64,000 bases of DNA from Escarpia spicata. Its lineage: Eukaryota > Annelida > Polychaeta > Sabellida > Siboglinidae. This document shows, piece by piece, positions 33,927 through 46,900 of this stretch (positions within the stretch are counted from its first letter, which is position 1; each line of letters starts with the position of its first letter). Made by a program: the position numbers and the translations under genes. Below the pieces are notes generated by a model. That model was given only the letters and a program-made list of their open reading frames with translations, was not told where the DNA came from and did no database searches. The stretch lies in contig OZ023205.1 in NCBI GenBank assembly GCA_963995525.1, positions 40,879,379 to 40,943,378 on the forward strand, in the 5' to 3' direction.

Positions 33927-34834
33927 CTCGGCCCAGGTGAATTCGGTCAGGTGAATGCGGTACACCTTTCAGGTGAATTCGGCTCACTTTATAATGGCGT
34001 GAATAGGGTGGTGAATTCGGCCCATATCTGCTAAGACTAAGTGATATCGGTCCAAAGTTTGGTGAATTCGGCCCTTATGAGGCTTATCTTGACTTAGACT
34101 TGGTCAAGATAATACTTAGACTTTTGAAACAAGTGTTTTTTAACGAGACATCTCCAATAATCGTGTTTTTGTTATCAAAATAGGTGGACACATTGAGTAA
34201 ATTGTCAGTAGAAAGGAGAATAGTAGAGAAAGGCGAGAACGATTGATTTGATTAATGCAATGTAGCGAAAGGATGTCACATGTTGCATGGACGGCACAGG
34301 TCAGCATTTGTTTTGCAGGGGTTAGGACACTGTTAGACTTCCTGCTTGGTTACAGACGAAAAAAAGTGCAGTATATTTTTGAGAAATGACTACAATATTC
34401 ACTTGCTCTGACAAATGCATTTGAGTAGTTGGATTTCTAGATGTGATTGTAGAAGTTGTTGACAATAAAATGGTGTCTTTTTGGCTGATTTTATTAAGCG
34501 GAAGGGTATCTGGCAGCAATTTGGCTAGTTGACACTTTCGCCGGATTACTCCCTGCATCCATTTGTAAATATTGACGGGTGTCATACATACAGGCATTTT
34601 GCAAGAGCTAGAGATATTAGATTTTGACTAAACTCGACCAGCATGTCAATGAGATAATAATAACAGCAGGTGAGAAGTTTAAGAAACTTTATAGGTCACG
34701 TTTTCTTATAATCACACAAAACATTAACATGGTCGCCAATGGGAAAACTGACAGTGTGCTGACCCCTGCAGTGTAACTTTATTAACAAATATTGCAGTTA
34801 AAGGTGCAATACACACCCCAGATAGAATTTCCAT

Positions 34835-35070
34835 CTTGGACCAATATTGGCCAAATTTGCATTGTTACATTGGTCCAATGTTGGCATACCAACATTGGCC
34901 CAACTTTGGAATGTCCCTCGGGCCAATTTTGGTACAACATTGGAACCTGCTGCTTGGCCCAGCACCGAACTAATATTGGGCCAACATTGGCATGCCAATA
35001 TTAGCCCAATGTTGAGACAACATTGGCACGCCATGCATCCTATTATATTGGCCTAATGTTGGCACTATAT
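34835..35070. repeat. Cluster of palindromic CCAATATTGG / CCAACATTGG words
   Basis: Interspersed ttggccaa, caacattggc, ccaatattgg and cccaatgttg words every 15-25 bp. Many are self-complementary, continuing as more diverged cagtgc/ccagtg words to about 35280. Frames through it are low complexity. Confidence 0.75.
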
Positions 35071-35343
35071 TGGAACAGAAGTGGGCTAGTGCCAGCTTAG
35101 TGGATTGGTACAGGCCTCGGTCAGGACCTCCATGCTGTACTGGCCCAGTGCAGGCATTAAGTCAATACCAGCATGCTGTACTCGCCCAGTGCTGATGCAA
35201 TACAAGATCAGAAGGGACCCAGCTCTGGCACTATACTGGAACAGTTGTGACCCAGTGCCGGCATAGTGCATTGGCACAGAACTATGTCTGATAGCAATGA
35301 GGTAGCAACAAATACCCAAGATGTGAAATACAAAAACAGCAAC

Positions 35344-35349
35344 TTTATT
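35344..35349 (-). promoter_or_regulatory. Poly(A) signal AATAAA after the exon at 35368-35521
   Basis: The minus strand reads ataaataaagttgctg just past the TGA stop. Confidence 0.45.
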
Positions 35350-35367
35350 TATAAAATTCAAACATAA

Positions 35368-35521
35368 TCAGTCTGCCGCTGCTCCCAACTCCCTTGTTCT
35401 GCAATTGTCCTTCTTTTTCTTCTCGCCACGTTTCTCGTCGGAGTTCTTGATGCACACCATCACCTCTTTCTGACATCTGCGTCCATTGCCTTCTCCAACA
35501 GGGGGTTTCTCAGAATAACCC
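35368..35521 (-). CDS. Terminal exon of unknown gene with poly(A) signal
   Basis: After acceptor attacatgtttcag| the frame (phase 2) reads GYSEKPPVGEGNGRRCQKEV, then a very basic tail (DEKRGEKKKKDNCR) and a stop at 35368. AATAAA follows 18 bp later (35349-35344, minus). Acceptor, stop and poly(A) signal together suggest a real 3' exon. It lies inside the composite TIR element, so it may be the element's own gene or the last exon of the gene starting at 36622. Family unknown. Confidence 0.4.
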
Positions 35522-36116
35522 CTGAAACATGTAATTTTTATAAACAGCGGTACACCTGTTAAGAAATTTATATTTTGTAACAATTATCTTATCCAGTCGA
35601 AACGCAGCGGAAGGTTCAGGTTTATAAAGACTTTATCCTCTCTGATTAATTAATTCGTGACAGGAATATACCCAAATCCCTGGAGAAAATGTCAGTAAGT
35701 CTTGTTGTCTGAATTGCTCTCCCTTCTACTGTTTTTATAAATTCATAACGAATGTAAAGTACAAGTCATGAGGCCAAAGTTCGCTGCAATGACCCTACAT
35801 ACAGCGTGATATAGACACTTGTGTACTGGCTATGTAAATAGTTGTCCAGTGTACTAAACTGCAGCTGGCAGAAAACTTATAAATGTTGGAATTTAATGGG
35901 GACTGGGTGGCTGAGCCCATAATCTTTTTGGGGGGCTGGATATGTTCGCTCCCCAATATTTTGGCAAGGAGCATGCAGTTGAATGTTTTTAATTTGCAAA
36001 TTTATGAAAAATTCATAGTTCTAAAAGCATGTATAACGTTACAAAAAATTCACATAATAACTATGCAGGCCAAATAAGATTTCAAACCATTTTCAGTTAT
36101 GAACATACGCATGCTT

Positions 36117-36231
<115 letters not shown>

Positions 36232-36568
36232 GAACATGCACTCGATCTTGTGAAAAACACAGATCAAAGACCATTCGCTGGTGGCATAGTTTGTTGTGTT
36301 TACAACAAACAATAGCCCGTCATCAGTTATTTAGATTTAACATATTTTTTGATCTGCTTATTATATTAATGATTTAATTATGTAGGCTATTATTCATTTG
36401 AACTGAGTAATATCCAATTTTAAATTGGATGTGGGTCACGATTGTATAATCATTTGGGCCGAATTCACCAAAGACAACGGAACATCGTGAACGGAGGCTG
36501 AATTCACCAGAGTTCTGGGCCAAATTCCCCAATCGAAGTTGGCCAAATTCACCGTGGGCCGAATACAC

Positions 36569-36622
36569 CTGTATCCGGTCTGTCTGGTCCTTTGTGACTG
36601 TCGCTGTCGGTGTGTCCATCAT
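36569..36622 (-). CDS. Candidate first coding exon of unknown minus-strand gene
   Basis: ATG ATG opens MMDTPTATVTKDQTDRIQ in phase 0. A possible donor CAG|gtgtat falls exactly at the terminal CAGGTG of the composite TIR element. An upstream acceptor (gattttcag| near 36681) would leave a short 5' leader with an in-frame stop. Supported by splice-like borders only. Confidence 0.3.
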
Positions 36623-37840
36623 GCACTGTGTTCATGAGTGTGCATTGTTGTCAGCTATATATGTGGTCATCTGAAAATCTGTCACTCTAGGCTTTTTTCT
36701 GTTTGACAGGAGCTTTTTTTTTTTTTTTCATTTGCTGGTTTAGTGGTCCATTGCGATATATATATATATATACTTTTCTGAGCATTCTGCATGTCTGAGC
36801 TTTCCACTGTCTTGCAGCATGGATGGCATCAAATAATTTTCTCTTATAGTAATAAGTTAATGCAATAAGCACTTTCTCCCTGCTCATGTGTATATCTGTC
36901 GTGTAATAAAGTGCCCGATGCTGCATCAGAGTTGCAGCTTTTACAAAACTCTGACAATTACCTATGTGGGAGCCTTATTCAGTGAATTTATTACAACGTG
37001 TGTATCAGATAACATTAAATTAAGTATGTCTCTGCCATTGCCCTCAAAAAGTATCCCTAAGAAAATATGGATTATGCTTTTTGTTTATTTCTGAGAGCAT
37101 TTGTGTAATGTTACACAAGTACAAATGATGTTTTTGTGCAGCATGGGAACCAGACATGGGGTCAAATACATTTGTATTTGAAAGTATTAAATACATTTTT
37201 TGAAGTATTTGTAATTGTTTTTGACACTAATTAAATGAGAGTATTTGTATTTAAATACTTCCATAAAGTATTTGAAATGTTAACATACTTTCAAATACTA
37301 TTTCAAATACTTTTATTTGGGCATGGTTATTAATAAACAATAAGTTACATTTTGTATTCACATGTCTTGTTTAACTTCTTGAGAGTCATACATTTTACTG
37401 GTTCATTTGACAACTGACCATATTTTCCAGTCAGAAAGAAAGCCATTATGTGGAAGCCACTGAGGTCATTATGAGAGCATACCAGAGAAGTCGGGATCAA
37501 TTTGTTAGTTGTCACCTGTGACCAAGATGGAATTAGCAACAACAGGACTTGCACTGGCATGCCTGTCTTTTGATCATGGTTTTATTGCTAAGGAACCCTG
37601 CTATTGTGTCAATGCTTGTGTGAACTGATAAGATATATTTGCACTCTGTAGGGTTGAGGGGAAGGTAGGGGCTTCCCAAGCCAGATCATTACTTGACTAC
37701 ATTGTTGCAATTTTACAGCATACCAGATATTGCCAATCTGTAAGGAATATCTCATGTAATAGTTATACAAAATATGAAATTATGTCTATAAACAACATAA
37801 TTATCTTGTAATATAAGATTTGTTATTGTTTTTGTTACAG
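36623..37840. other. Presumed 5' region of PGGHG
   Basis: Between the candidate minus-strand ATG and the first PGGHG coding exon. A T/A-rich run (36711-36728), a TA run (36757-36772) and an AAATAC-rich element are present. No core promoter could be assigned. Confidence 0.3.
37157..37320. repeat. AAATAC/GTATTT-rich imperfect inverted repeat, MITE-like
   Basis: tcaaatacatttgtatttg and repeated caaatactt / aagtatttg words on both strands. The left part is roughly the inverse of the right part, like a small foldback or hAT-type MITE. Ends are unclear. Confidence 0.5.
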
Positions 37841-37875
37841 GTAATCATTTGCCAGCACTGTGGATTGATTCTTCG

Positions 37876-37956
37876 ATGATGTCGCCAAAGCGGAATTCAA
37901 TCATTGCACTGATATCGCTAGCTTCCATCTGTCTCTTCATTGTCTACTGGAGACAG
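37876..37956 (+). CDS. PGGHG: PGGHG coding exon 1: N-terminal membrane anchor
   Basis: 27 codons, phase 0 donor AGACAG|gtatga. Two adjacent ATGs (37876, 37879) are possible starts. The product is a short basic head, then SIIALISLASICLFIVYW, a single membrane span, so N-in/C-out topology is expected. An acceptor-like tttgttacag| at 37840 suggests a non-coding exon further upstream. Confidence 0.85.
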
Positions 37957-40900
37957 GTATGAATATATAATAATAATGTTTATTTTATATAGCGTCATAT
38001 CCATAACATTCATAGAGCTTTACATAAAACTAATATACAAATAGTAAAAATTAAACAAATTTAAATATATATAAATAAATTAAGATAACAGTGCTGTGTA
38101 AACATCAGTAGATTAAGTAAGTTGGTTTAAATGTTAAAAACAAAAAACAATTCTCAAGTTAAAATAACTACTTAATAATGTTCTTTCGTCTGTTAAAAAA
38201 TCAAGATAGATAAAAAAATAAAATAAAAAGTATGAATAACTTAAGGTACTTGGCAGAGCATTCCATACTGTTGCGGCAGCGTGAACGAAAGTGCATTCCC
38301 TGACTTTAGTTTGTGCTCTCTCTCAACGATAGGACAGTTACCCTTATATCACTACAGCACCTGCAGAGACAGTTCTGTTTTCTTCTTTGAACTACATACA
38401 GACTGGCGTAAATTATTTTCTTTTCAAATGCTTTTCTACTTATTTTTTTTAAATGTCTTAAATTTAACATGCTATTTATGTGATTCTGTCTTTTTGACCA
38501 TTTTAACAAAGATCTTTTGCTCTTTATGAACACATATTTTATTAATTTAGTTAATTATTTATCATATGATATATTTTTATTAATATATTATAACTATTTC
38601 TTTCATCATTTAAATATTTTAGAAACTACATCATATATTTAATTACTTAAAGGGAATAAAAACATCTACCCGGTATTGCTTGAATTCATGTTATATTACA
38701 TCCTGCTATCTATTTCCATGTCTACCAAGCAACAACAACAACAAAAATTCAATGAATTAGAAATTCCACATTTTATGCTGTGCACCCGTACATTTTCGAA
38801 TATGCATATTTTTGGCATGCTTTTCGGGATGCCGAGATGTGTCGTCACTTATGACTCAAACTTGCATCAGGCTGACCCTTTCCATGCATTCAGAGCATGT
38901 TTACAAGTATAGATTTTGGGTTGAAACGAGCGTCAGAATGAGTTATTGTACAATATTCCGATCTAATACAAACACTAGTTATCATAGAGGAACAAGCAAT
39001 TATCTTACGGTTCCAGGTGAATCGAATTTTATTCAAAACAATGAATGCGAATGGGCCTACAAGTCGACTAGGTTTCGCCGAGCTTGGGCCCGTTTTCTGA
39101 ATAATGATATATCGAATGCAACCAACGGGAGATAATCTACACCAATAAACATACATAGCAAACATATAGTGTATCCAGCTACAGAAAGTAACGTGTATAA
39201 TCTCATAACATCTAGAATATCGATATATGAAGGAGGAGTACAATTTATCATAACAACTTAAATCAGTCAGTGAGTTTCCGCTGGTGCCGCTAGCTCAGTT
39301 AGTAGGGTGGTTGGTTTCTTGTCATTTATTTTACAATCGGGCGACGCCGGTTCAATCCTGACACTATGCAAACCATTGATTTTCTTTTCACTTTTTTGTT
39401 TATGTTTTCACAAAGTAATATAAACCTAATCATTTTATACTATAATCCACTGTTTGTAAATACTTTTTTTATTTTTGTAGTAATTATTTTTTTCCCCACA
39501 AAAATTTTAATATGTTCATTATATAATGATGTTTCTCAATTTTATTTATCCAAACAAATATAATGTAATGGATATATAATTTATTAATTGTACATATATT
39601 GTACGGTAATATAATATTGTAATTATATATGTGAAAACAAATTGTGATCTGTCTGAATAAATACAATTTAGAAACATCGTTATATTACAGTGACCATATT
39701 TTAATTTTTGTGGTGAATAAATAATTACTACAAAAATATAAAAAATATTTACAAACCGTGCATCATAGTATACAAAATGATTTGGTTTATATTATTTCGT
39801 GAACACAAAAAAAAAAAGTGTAAAGAAAATCAATAGTTTGCATGGTGTCGGGATTGAACCAGCGTCGCCCGATTGTAAAATAAATGACAACCAACGCGCC
39901 TACCAACTGAGCTAGCGGCACCAGCGGGAACTCGCTGACTGATTTAAGTTGTTATGATAAATTGTACAACTCCTTCATATATTGATATTCTAGTGATATT
40001 ATGAGATTATACACGTTACTTTCTGTAGCTGAATACAACATATGTTTGCTATGTATGTTTATTAGTGTAGATTATCTCCTGTTGGTTGCATTCGATACAA
40101 TTAGTCGGAAAACGAGCCCAAGCTCGGCGAAATCTAGTCGACTTGTAGGCCCATTCACACTCATCGTTTTGAATAAAATTTGATTCATGTGGAACCGTAA
40201 GATAACTGCTTGTACCTCTATGATGACTAGTGTTTGTATTACATCGGAATATTGCACAATAAGTCATTCTGATGCTCATTTTAACCCAAAAGCTATACTT
40301 GTAAACATGCTCTGAATGCATGGAAAGGGTCGGCCTGATAGGAGTGTGTGTCATAAGTAACGTCACGATGCCACGTGATCGCCTAACTCATTAAAATTTA
40401 ATTTTCCGTGGGAATCGCTTCACAGACGGGTTTAAAATCGAATTTATGCTACAAATGTATTTTTCTGTATTTTTTTAATGTTGTAAAATGTTATATACAA
40501 TGTTAAACTTTGTGTACACATGGAAAAGGGATTTTAGCTAATGCCTTATTTTTATTTCCTTTAATAAAATTATATCTAGTCTTTTTATATTAATCTAACA
40601 TTATAGTTATCAGCATATATATTTTTCTGAAACTTCTATGATTCCATGTATGTTTTATAATGAGTGTCCTGGATATATGATGCTATATAAGTGTTACTAG
40701 TAATAATACTGATAATAGATATACAATGTATATGAAATGAAGCAAAAGTGTCATGACTCATATTTTTTCATGCACATTACTTAAAATTGACGTATCCTCT
40801 ATGTATGACTTGAATCTAGCTAATGGTGACTTGAGACATTACTTCGTTGACTTGAGTCCTGACCGGCACATTTCTGACTTAAAACATATTTTGTAAATAT

Positions 40901-43900
40901 TTATAACTATTCATTTATTTACTTATTCAGGCATCTCACATCATTGAACTAATTGAAACAGAGCACAAAGAAGGTCAAGGTCAGCTCACGAAGGTCATCC
41001 ATTCGTCCCAAGTCTACCTCCAACATATCTCGGTAGACAACAATCAAAGGAGACTGCCTAATGTTGATCCAAATGTCTACACATTTACTGTAGATAAGTA
41101 TGTCAGACATATTTTAATATGTACCTATTATCATTGTTGTTGGAGTCAGAATGTTGCATTGAGAGAAACAGGGTTAGCATTGTCTTGCTGCTATTTTGAA
41201 GTTTGGACAATTTTATTAACTCCACGTTGGTTCAGAGGCATTCCATGTCAAATCAATCAAGAATTTGCATGTCTGTCTTTGATTTTGACAAAACTTTGTG
41301 TGTTAGTTTGTGTTCATGAATTTATGTCACCACAAACCAAATTGACCTTCCCTTCCAGAGATAGAGGTCATCAAAGTTTGACCTTCCAGGTGTCACAACT
41401 CCTCTCCTAGGTGACCTACAGATGTGGTGTTGGTGTCATTTTAAAGCTCCTAGAATTGTCTATATGTGTAGACAATGAACTACATATCAGAATTTTAAAA
41501 ACATTGTTTGACCTTTGACCTGACCTAGCAAAAGGCATGTAATCTCCGATTTCGCTGATATTTGTTTATGTTAAAGAATATAATATTTAGGAATAATCAG
41601 TGAAAGTTTGATCATGGGCATTTGATTACTTTAGGAGTTATGCAATTTAAAACACATTTCTAATGCTGTAGTATCGGAACTTAGTACAGTCATAATGCTC
41701 TGTCACTATGCAAGTATAGGCTGCCTTCCTAGAACTTGCTGTGTTTTGTTATCTTCATTATTCTCTACCCATTTAGATCATTATGTACATGTGTTGATAT
41801 ACTGAATATACACATACATGTGTAAACAGTATCCATGGGGGCATTCCATCTCAAATCAATCAAAAATGTAGTGAAATTTATATGTCCATCTTTGATATTT
41901 ATGAAACTTGGTGTGTAGGATTATGTTCACGTGTCTACGTTTTTAGATACATTTTATGTCCATCTGACTTTCTTTCCAGTCATAGAGGTCATCCACAAGT
42001 AAGCAAGTAATGTTTAAGATATGGACTTAGTTCTTTTGTTTGTTGAAAAGGATCACAGCAAGCGTTTATCCTCTGAATTAATAAAACTTCCAGAACTTTC
42101 CATTTCACTTGGTCCTCTTCTCTTATGTACATCTCAGCCAATGAAACAATAAATCAAACAACACTACTATGGCAGATTGAAACATTGTCTGGGAGTAGGT
42201 ACTACTAGGTACCATGGTTAGATATTAGTATAAACACCATTGTTAATACATGGGGATTTATACACACTGCTAAGAGAAGTGTTTCATATAGAACTATACT
42301 GTACAAATGATCGCTGTGTTTACAAGTTAAATTAAGATTTAACAGTGCTCACACAATGCCAGATTAGGCACATGCTAATCTAGGTATCATATACACGGAT
42401 GTAATTTTGCATAGAAGCCACATATAAAATGTGATTTTTATGTATCCGCTAGCTACAGGTCATCATATTATTTTAGAAATATTAAGTATACCAGGAGATA
42501 CAGATCATTTACCTATGCAGAGAATATGCAGAGAATATGCAGAGTGAAATACAGAACATTCTATGAGGCTGCCTCCATTTTCACACTGAATGACTGATCT
42601 AGTTCTTACTACACGCTGTACATGATAACACTTTTGTGATTTTTGCTAAATATGTATGCTTCAACATAAAAAAATTGAAGTTACATGATTGAGTTTGGCA
42701 GTGCATACATGTCATCGTGTACGCATGGCTGAGTTTTAGATGCTGTTGTTTAATTACTTATAAAAAAAATGTAACAAAACAAACTTTGGACGGAAGTTAT
42801 GAAACACATTTCCACCTGATTGATGGATGGTTTACGTAACTTGGAATTGTCACAGAAAACATGTGTAATGTTGCGAAAATCAATTAATGTCCATCTAATG
42901 TCTGTCCAATATGAACCCTAAAATCTATCAAACCTTTAGCCAGTAGCAATTTAACAAAATAAAGATGTTACTTTTTCCAAGGGGATGAACTTGTAGATGA
43001 ACCCTTGACAGTTTAATACTCGAGATGCAAAACACATACTTATGTACATTCGAGAGGTGGGAAGTGTTGGTAACATGTCTGTTATGGCCAGCTGTGTCTG
43101 ATGGTCGAATTGCCAGCCTGTGAGATGAGATGTTGAAGTAGATATCTGGTGGCTCTTCTCACAACTGATGGAGGAGGTAGTATGCAGCTATGTATGTTCT
43201 CACATGGTGTATCCAGTAATGTAGGAGTATTTAAAGTACTTTACAATTCACCCCTTGGCAGATTCGTTCATTCCAGTGATGATTCCACTTTGAACATCTA
43301 CTCAGCAATTGTTACATGGAAGCTGTTAGTTTACATGTTTTCACCACTGTCTGTAGCCAAATACTAGTTTATACAGCAACACTCAGGCACCTGATGGAAT
43401 GCAATCAGTGGAGTTCTAACAGCCTTTTGAAATCCTAATTTGTCTCAAACATTGACTCCAATTTACACGCATAAGTCATTTTTGTGTCCGAAATGGAATG
43501 GAGATTAACACATAACAGTGTAATTTTATCAGTCATGTTCTCACCGTGTTTTGCACAAATTTTACAATGATATCTCAAGCTGACTAAGTTCATTACTCAG
43601 GCTTCAACCAGCAGCACGAAGATTCAAACCTTTATGGAGGCTGTAAATAACTTGACCACAATTAACTGTGTCATTTTATCAATCATATTTTTACCATGTT
43701 TACACAAATTGTCGCAATGGTACATTGAGCGGAATAAAGTAAAATCATTATTCTGACTCCAACCAACAGCATGAAGATTCAAACCTTTGTTGTTCTGGTT
43801 AAAAGACACCTGCTACCATTATTCAGCGTGCTTTACAATAGCCAGTGTTGTTAGCATATCAGCTGTCTGATGTTGTCGGCACATCAAATGCTCAATTGTC

Positions 43901-46900
43901 AACCGGTTGTCAAACATACGTAGTCATCTTCTTCTCAAATTCATACTATCATCTGTTCGTCAAATACCCAATTGTGAATGGCTGATCAAATAACCATTGT
44001 GTAAGTTGTTGAGAAACCAAGCTGAGATTACAAGCCCTACCTACAGGACAATAAAACCAAAGTCTAACTGTCTGTGCAGAGGAAAGTACATTACATGCAT
44101 GTCAATGCTAATATTACAATACACACACAAACATAAATACATACCTGGATTTTCTGGGTGTCTCCCGGATTTGTGTTGCCAAACTGCCAGTCCCCCATTT
44201 GAATGTCACAGTTTGGGTCTAGGAGCGGCTTAGAAAGCACCAAATTGATTTAACATTTGGCTTCTGGTTCCCACATAAGGGGCTCAGAACCAATGTCGTA
44301 GGGAGCCTGTTTCCCCTGCAATAAACAATTCTAACAACTTCTCCTTAATTTCTAAACTCAAATGTTGTTGGCAGGTATTAAAATCTGTACATGCAACATG
44401 ATACGTCTCGTGTGAGTTTAACATTGTGTGTAATCAAAATATGTCATGAATTTGCAAAACGATGTATTTGATTCGATATAACACATGCAATAGTCAACAC
44501 CCCAACATTGTTAAAAGTGATAGTCATACTCAACATAGACTTGTAGCATATGGCAGTATGTATTACAGTGCTGTATATATAGTTACATAAAGAAAATAAA
44601 AAAAATTAAAATTGTCACATTTGGATCTTACCCGGTAGTTGGAGTCTTCCCATTTCACCTGGTTTTCATTTACTTTTATGTTTGTACTTTTAAATGTATT
44701 GTTTAAAGATTAATTTTGTTCAGTGATTATTTTTCGTGTCAATACTGATTCTACACAATGTCTCTTTGTTTTATTATTTGGGTTCATACACATTTCTTAA
44801 TTCCTGTAAATAATTAAATCTTGGCACATCTCACTCTGATTTTAAGATAACAAATTGCATTTACAATGTACGATGTAGAGGAGTATGCTCATTAGTGATT
44901 TCACATTTCTACTCGCATAGTTCTCATTGATTTGGGGAAGTTTGAACAGTTTTAATACTACCAACCACACATGAAAGAATCTGTCAATTCAGGCTTCCGG
45001 ATGACGTGAGGTTATATCCGAGCTTGGGAAATGGGCATCTTGGTTTAGTCGTCCATGGCAACAGAATACACATGAATGGACTGTACAATGGTCATATGAC
45101 ACGTAGTCACCGGGCAGCCATACCATCAACATGTCAAGTGATGTTCGTTGGCACCACACCATTTTCTTCCTATCACAGCCAGTTTACTCTCGATGCTTCT
45201 TCAGGTACTGTTAATATTGTTGTTAAAGCTAATTTTTATTGTTCCATTTTTCATTACTATTAATTTTAACTTATATATATCAAACATTTATATCTGTATT
45301 GTATTCTTATGTACACTTATATTTTATATCCCATTTATAAAATTAGTTATTGCATTCTTTTGTCTAGCTTATTTATACACATTGTTAAAACTTGTTAAAG
45401 ATACATTTTAGTATTCAGTTTTATTATTCTTATTTTTAATTTTTTTTTATATTCAGTGGTGTTTTAAATCCATTTATAAAATCAGTTATTATGTTCTTTG
45501 TATAGCTTATTTATATTTTATGTATATTTGCATGTATTTATAAAGTTTTTGTGTTGAATGGGGATTTTACATCCCTTTTATATACCAATCAATTAATATT
45601 ATTTAATTTTTTAATTGTCCATTATTATTAGTTTGAATATTATATATTTACATATTGGTATCTGTAAATCTGTTTTCCCGAATTAAGGCATTAATTCATT
45701 CTAAGCTGCATTCGCTGTAATTTTGGCCATCATAAAGAAAGTTCATTCAACTTCATATTTGTTGCGCATGAATGGTTTGTGATATGCACAGTAATTTTAG
45801 TGGACAAAAATTTCCCACTTTAGTTAATATCATACAAGAATTTTATTTGTAAGAAACAATACAATGAAACAACAAATAACCATTTCACAGTGAAAAACTA
45901 AGATATTCATATGACTCTGGCTCAGTCATTCACACATATTGTCTTCTCCTGAGTTCATTCTGTTCGCTATTGATTGTAAGAACATATTTCCTTCAGGTAC
46001 CTACCAAGAGACCCACACAAGCAGCCATGTGAAGGTGGCACAGGTGCAGTATGCACACAGAACTGTCCTTCCTCTGCTGGTGTTGGAGATAGACCTACTG
46101 CGGAACGGTTCCACTCAGTCGGGGGTTCAGATCCTTCTCAATACCAGTCGGTGGTACGCCAGCGACGACATCACCTTCAAAGAGGAACACAGTGGCATCT
46201 CAGGTGTCAGGTGGGTGAAACACACCTGTTTACTACGAACTCCTGTTTTACGACCAGCTCACTTATGCATGAAATGTTCGGTGTTTTGAGGCCAACTGTC
46301 TTGTGACATCTGTCTTCGGTGACCACCTGGATTTAATGACCACCTATATTTAGCGACCATGTGCCTTCTGTGAAAGTCCGTCTTCTCTAACGAGAAGACA
46401 GATTGTGTGATTACTGGTGTTTATGCAACTTTCCGCACACTAATACCAATTGAACCTACCTGAGTTTTGCAGTTTGTAGTTTGCCGTAACTTAGTCATTT
46501 TTTATTTTCTTATGTTATATATACATATATTATTTATTTTTATTAGTATTAGTATTTTTATTTTATTATAGTTTTTTAAATTTTTATCCTTTGTACATAT
46601 GTTAATACGTGTCGTATGATTAATGTAAATGATGCATGAATGGCTCGGCCATCAAAAATAGTGTAAACTAAACATGTTACTGAGTGAAAGTATAATTATC
46701 AATCAATTTTACATGTGACAGATACAAGAGTGGTCACATCAAGGAACCAGAAACAGCTACATCTGGAAAGACTCCTGTTCATGTGTACTTCGACAAAGTT
46801 CCAAACATTCTGAAATCTGCCCCTGGAGTTCTTCGTACAAAGTGGATGTTTCTGACAGCAATACACACCAGCAAAGCCAAGGCAAAGACAGCCTACCTGC

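Larger units (their letters stand above)
38840..40372. repeat. 1.5-kb near-palindrome in PGGHG intron 1
   Basis: Arms of about 720 bp (38840-39560 and about 39645-40372) are inverted copies of each other around a centre near 39602, with a short spacer. Matching blocks include cttatgac, tttccatgcattcagagcatgtttacaag, tcgactag/ctagtcga and gagattatacacgttactttctgtagct, plus the tRNA-like core. The arms differ by scattered substitutions and small gaps, so the structure is not recent. It could be a foldback transposon or an inverted duplication. Confidence 0.85.

Noticed and set aside
39283..39922. Two functional tRNA genes
   Set aside because: The anticodon loop is too long and the acceptor and T-arm pairings conflict, although A and B boxes are present.
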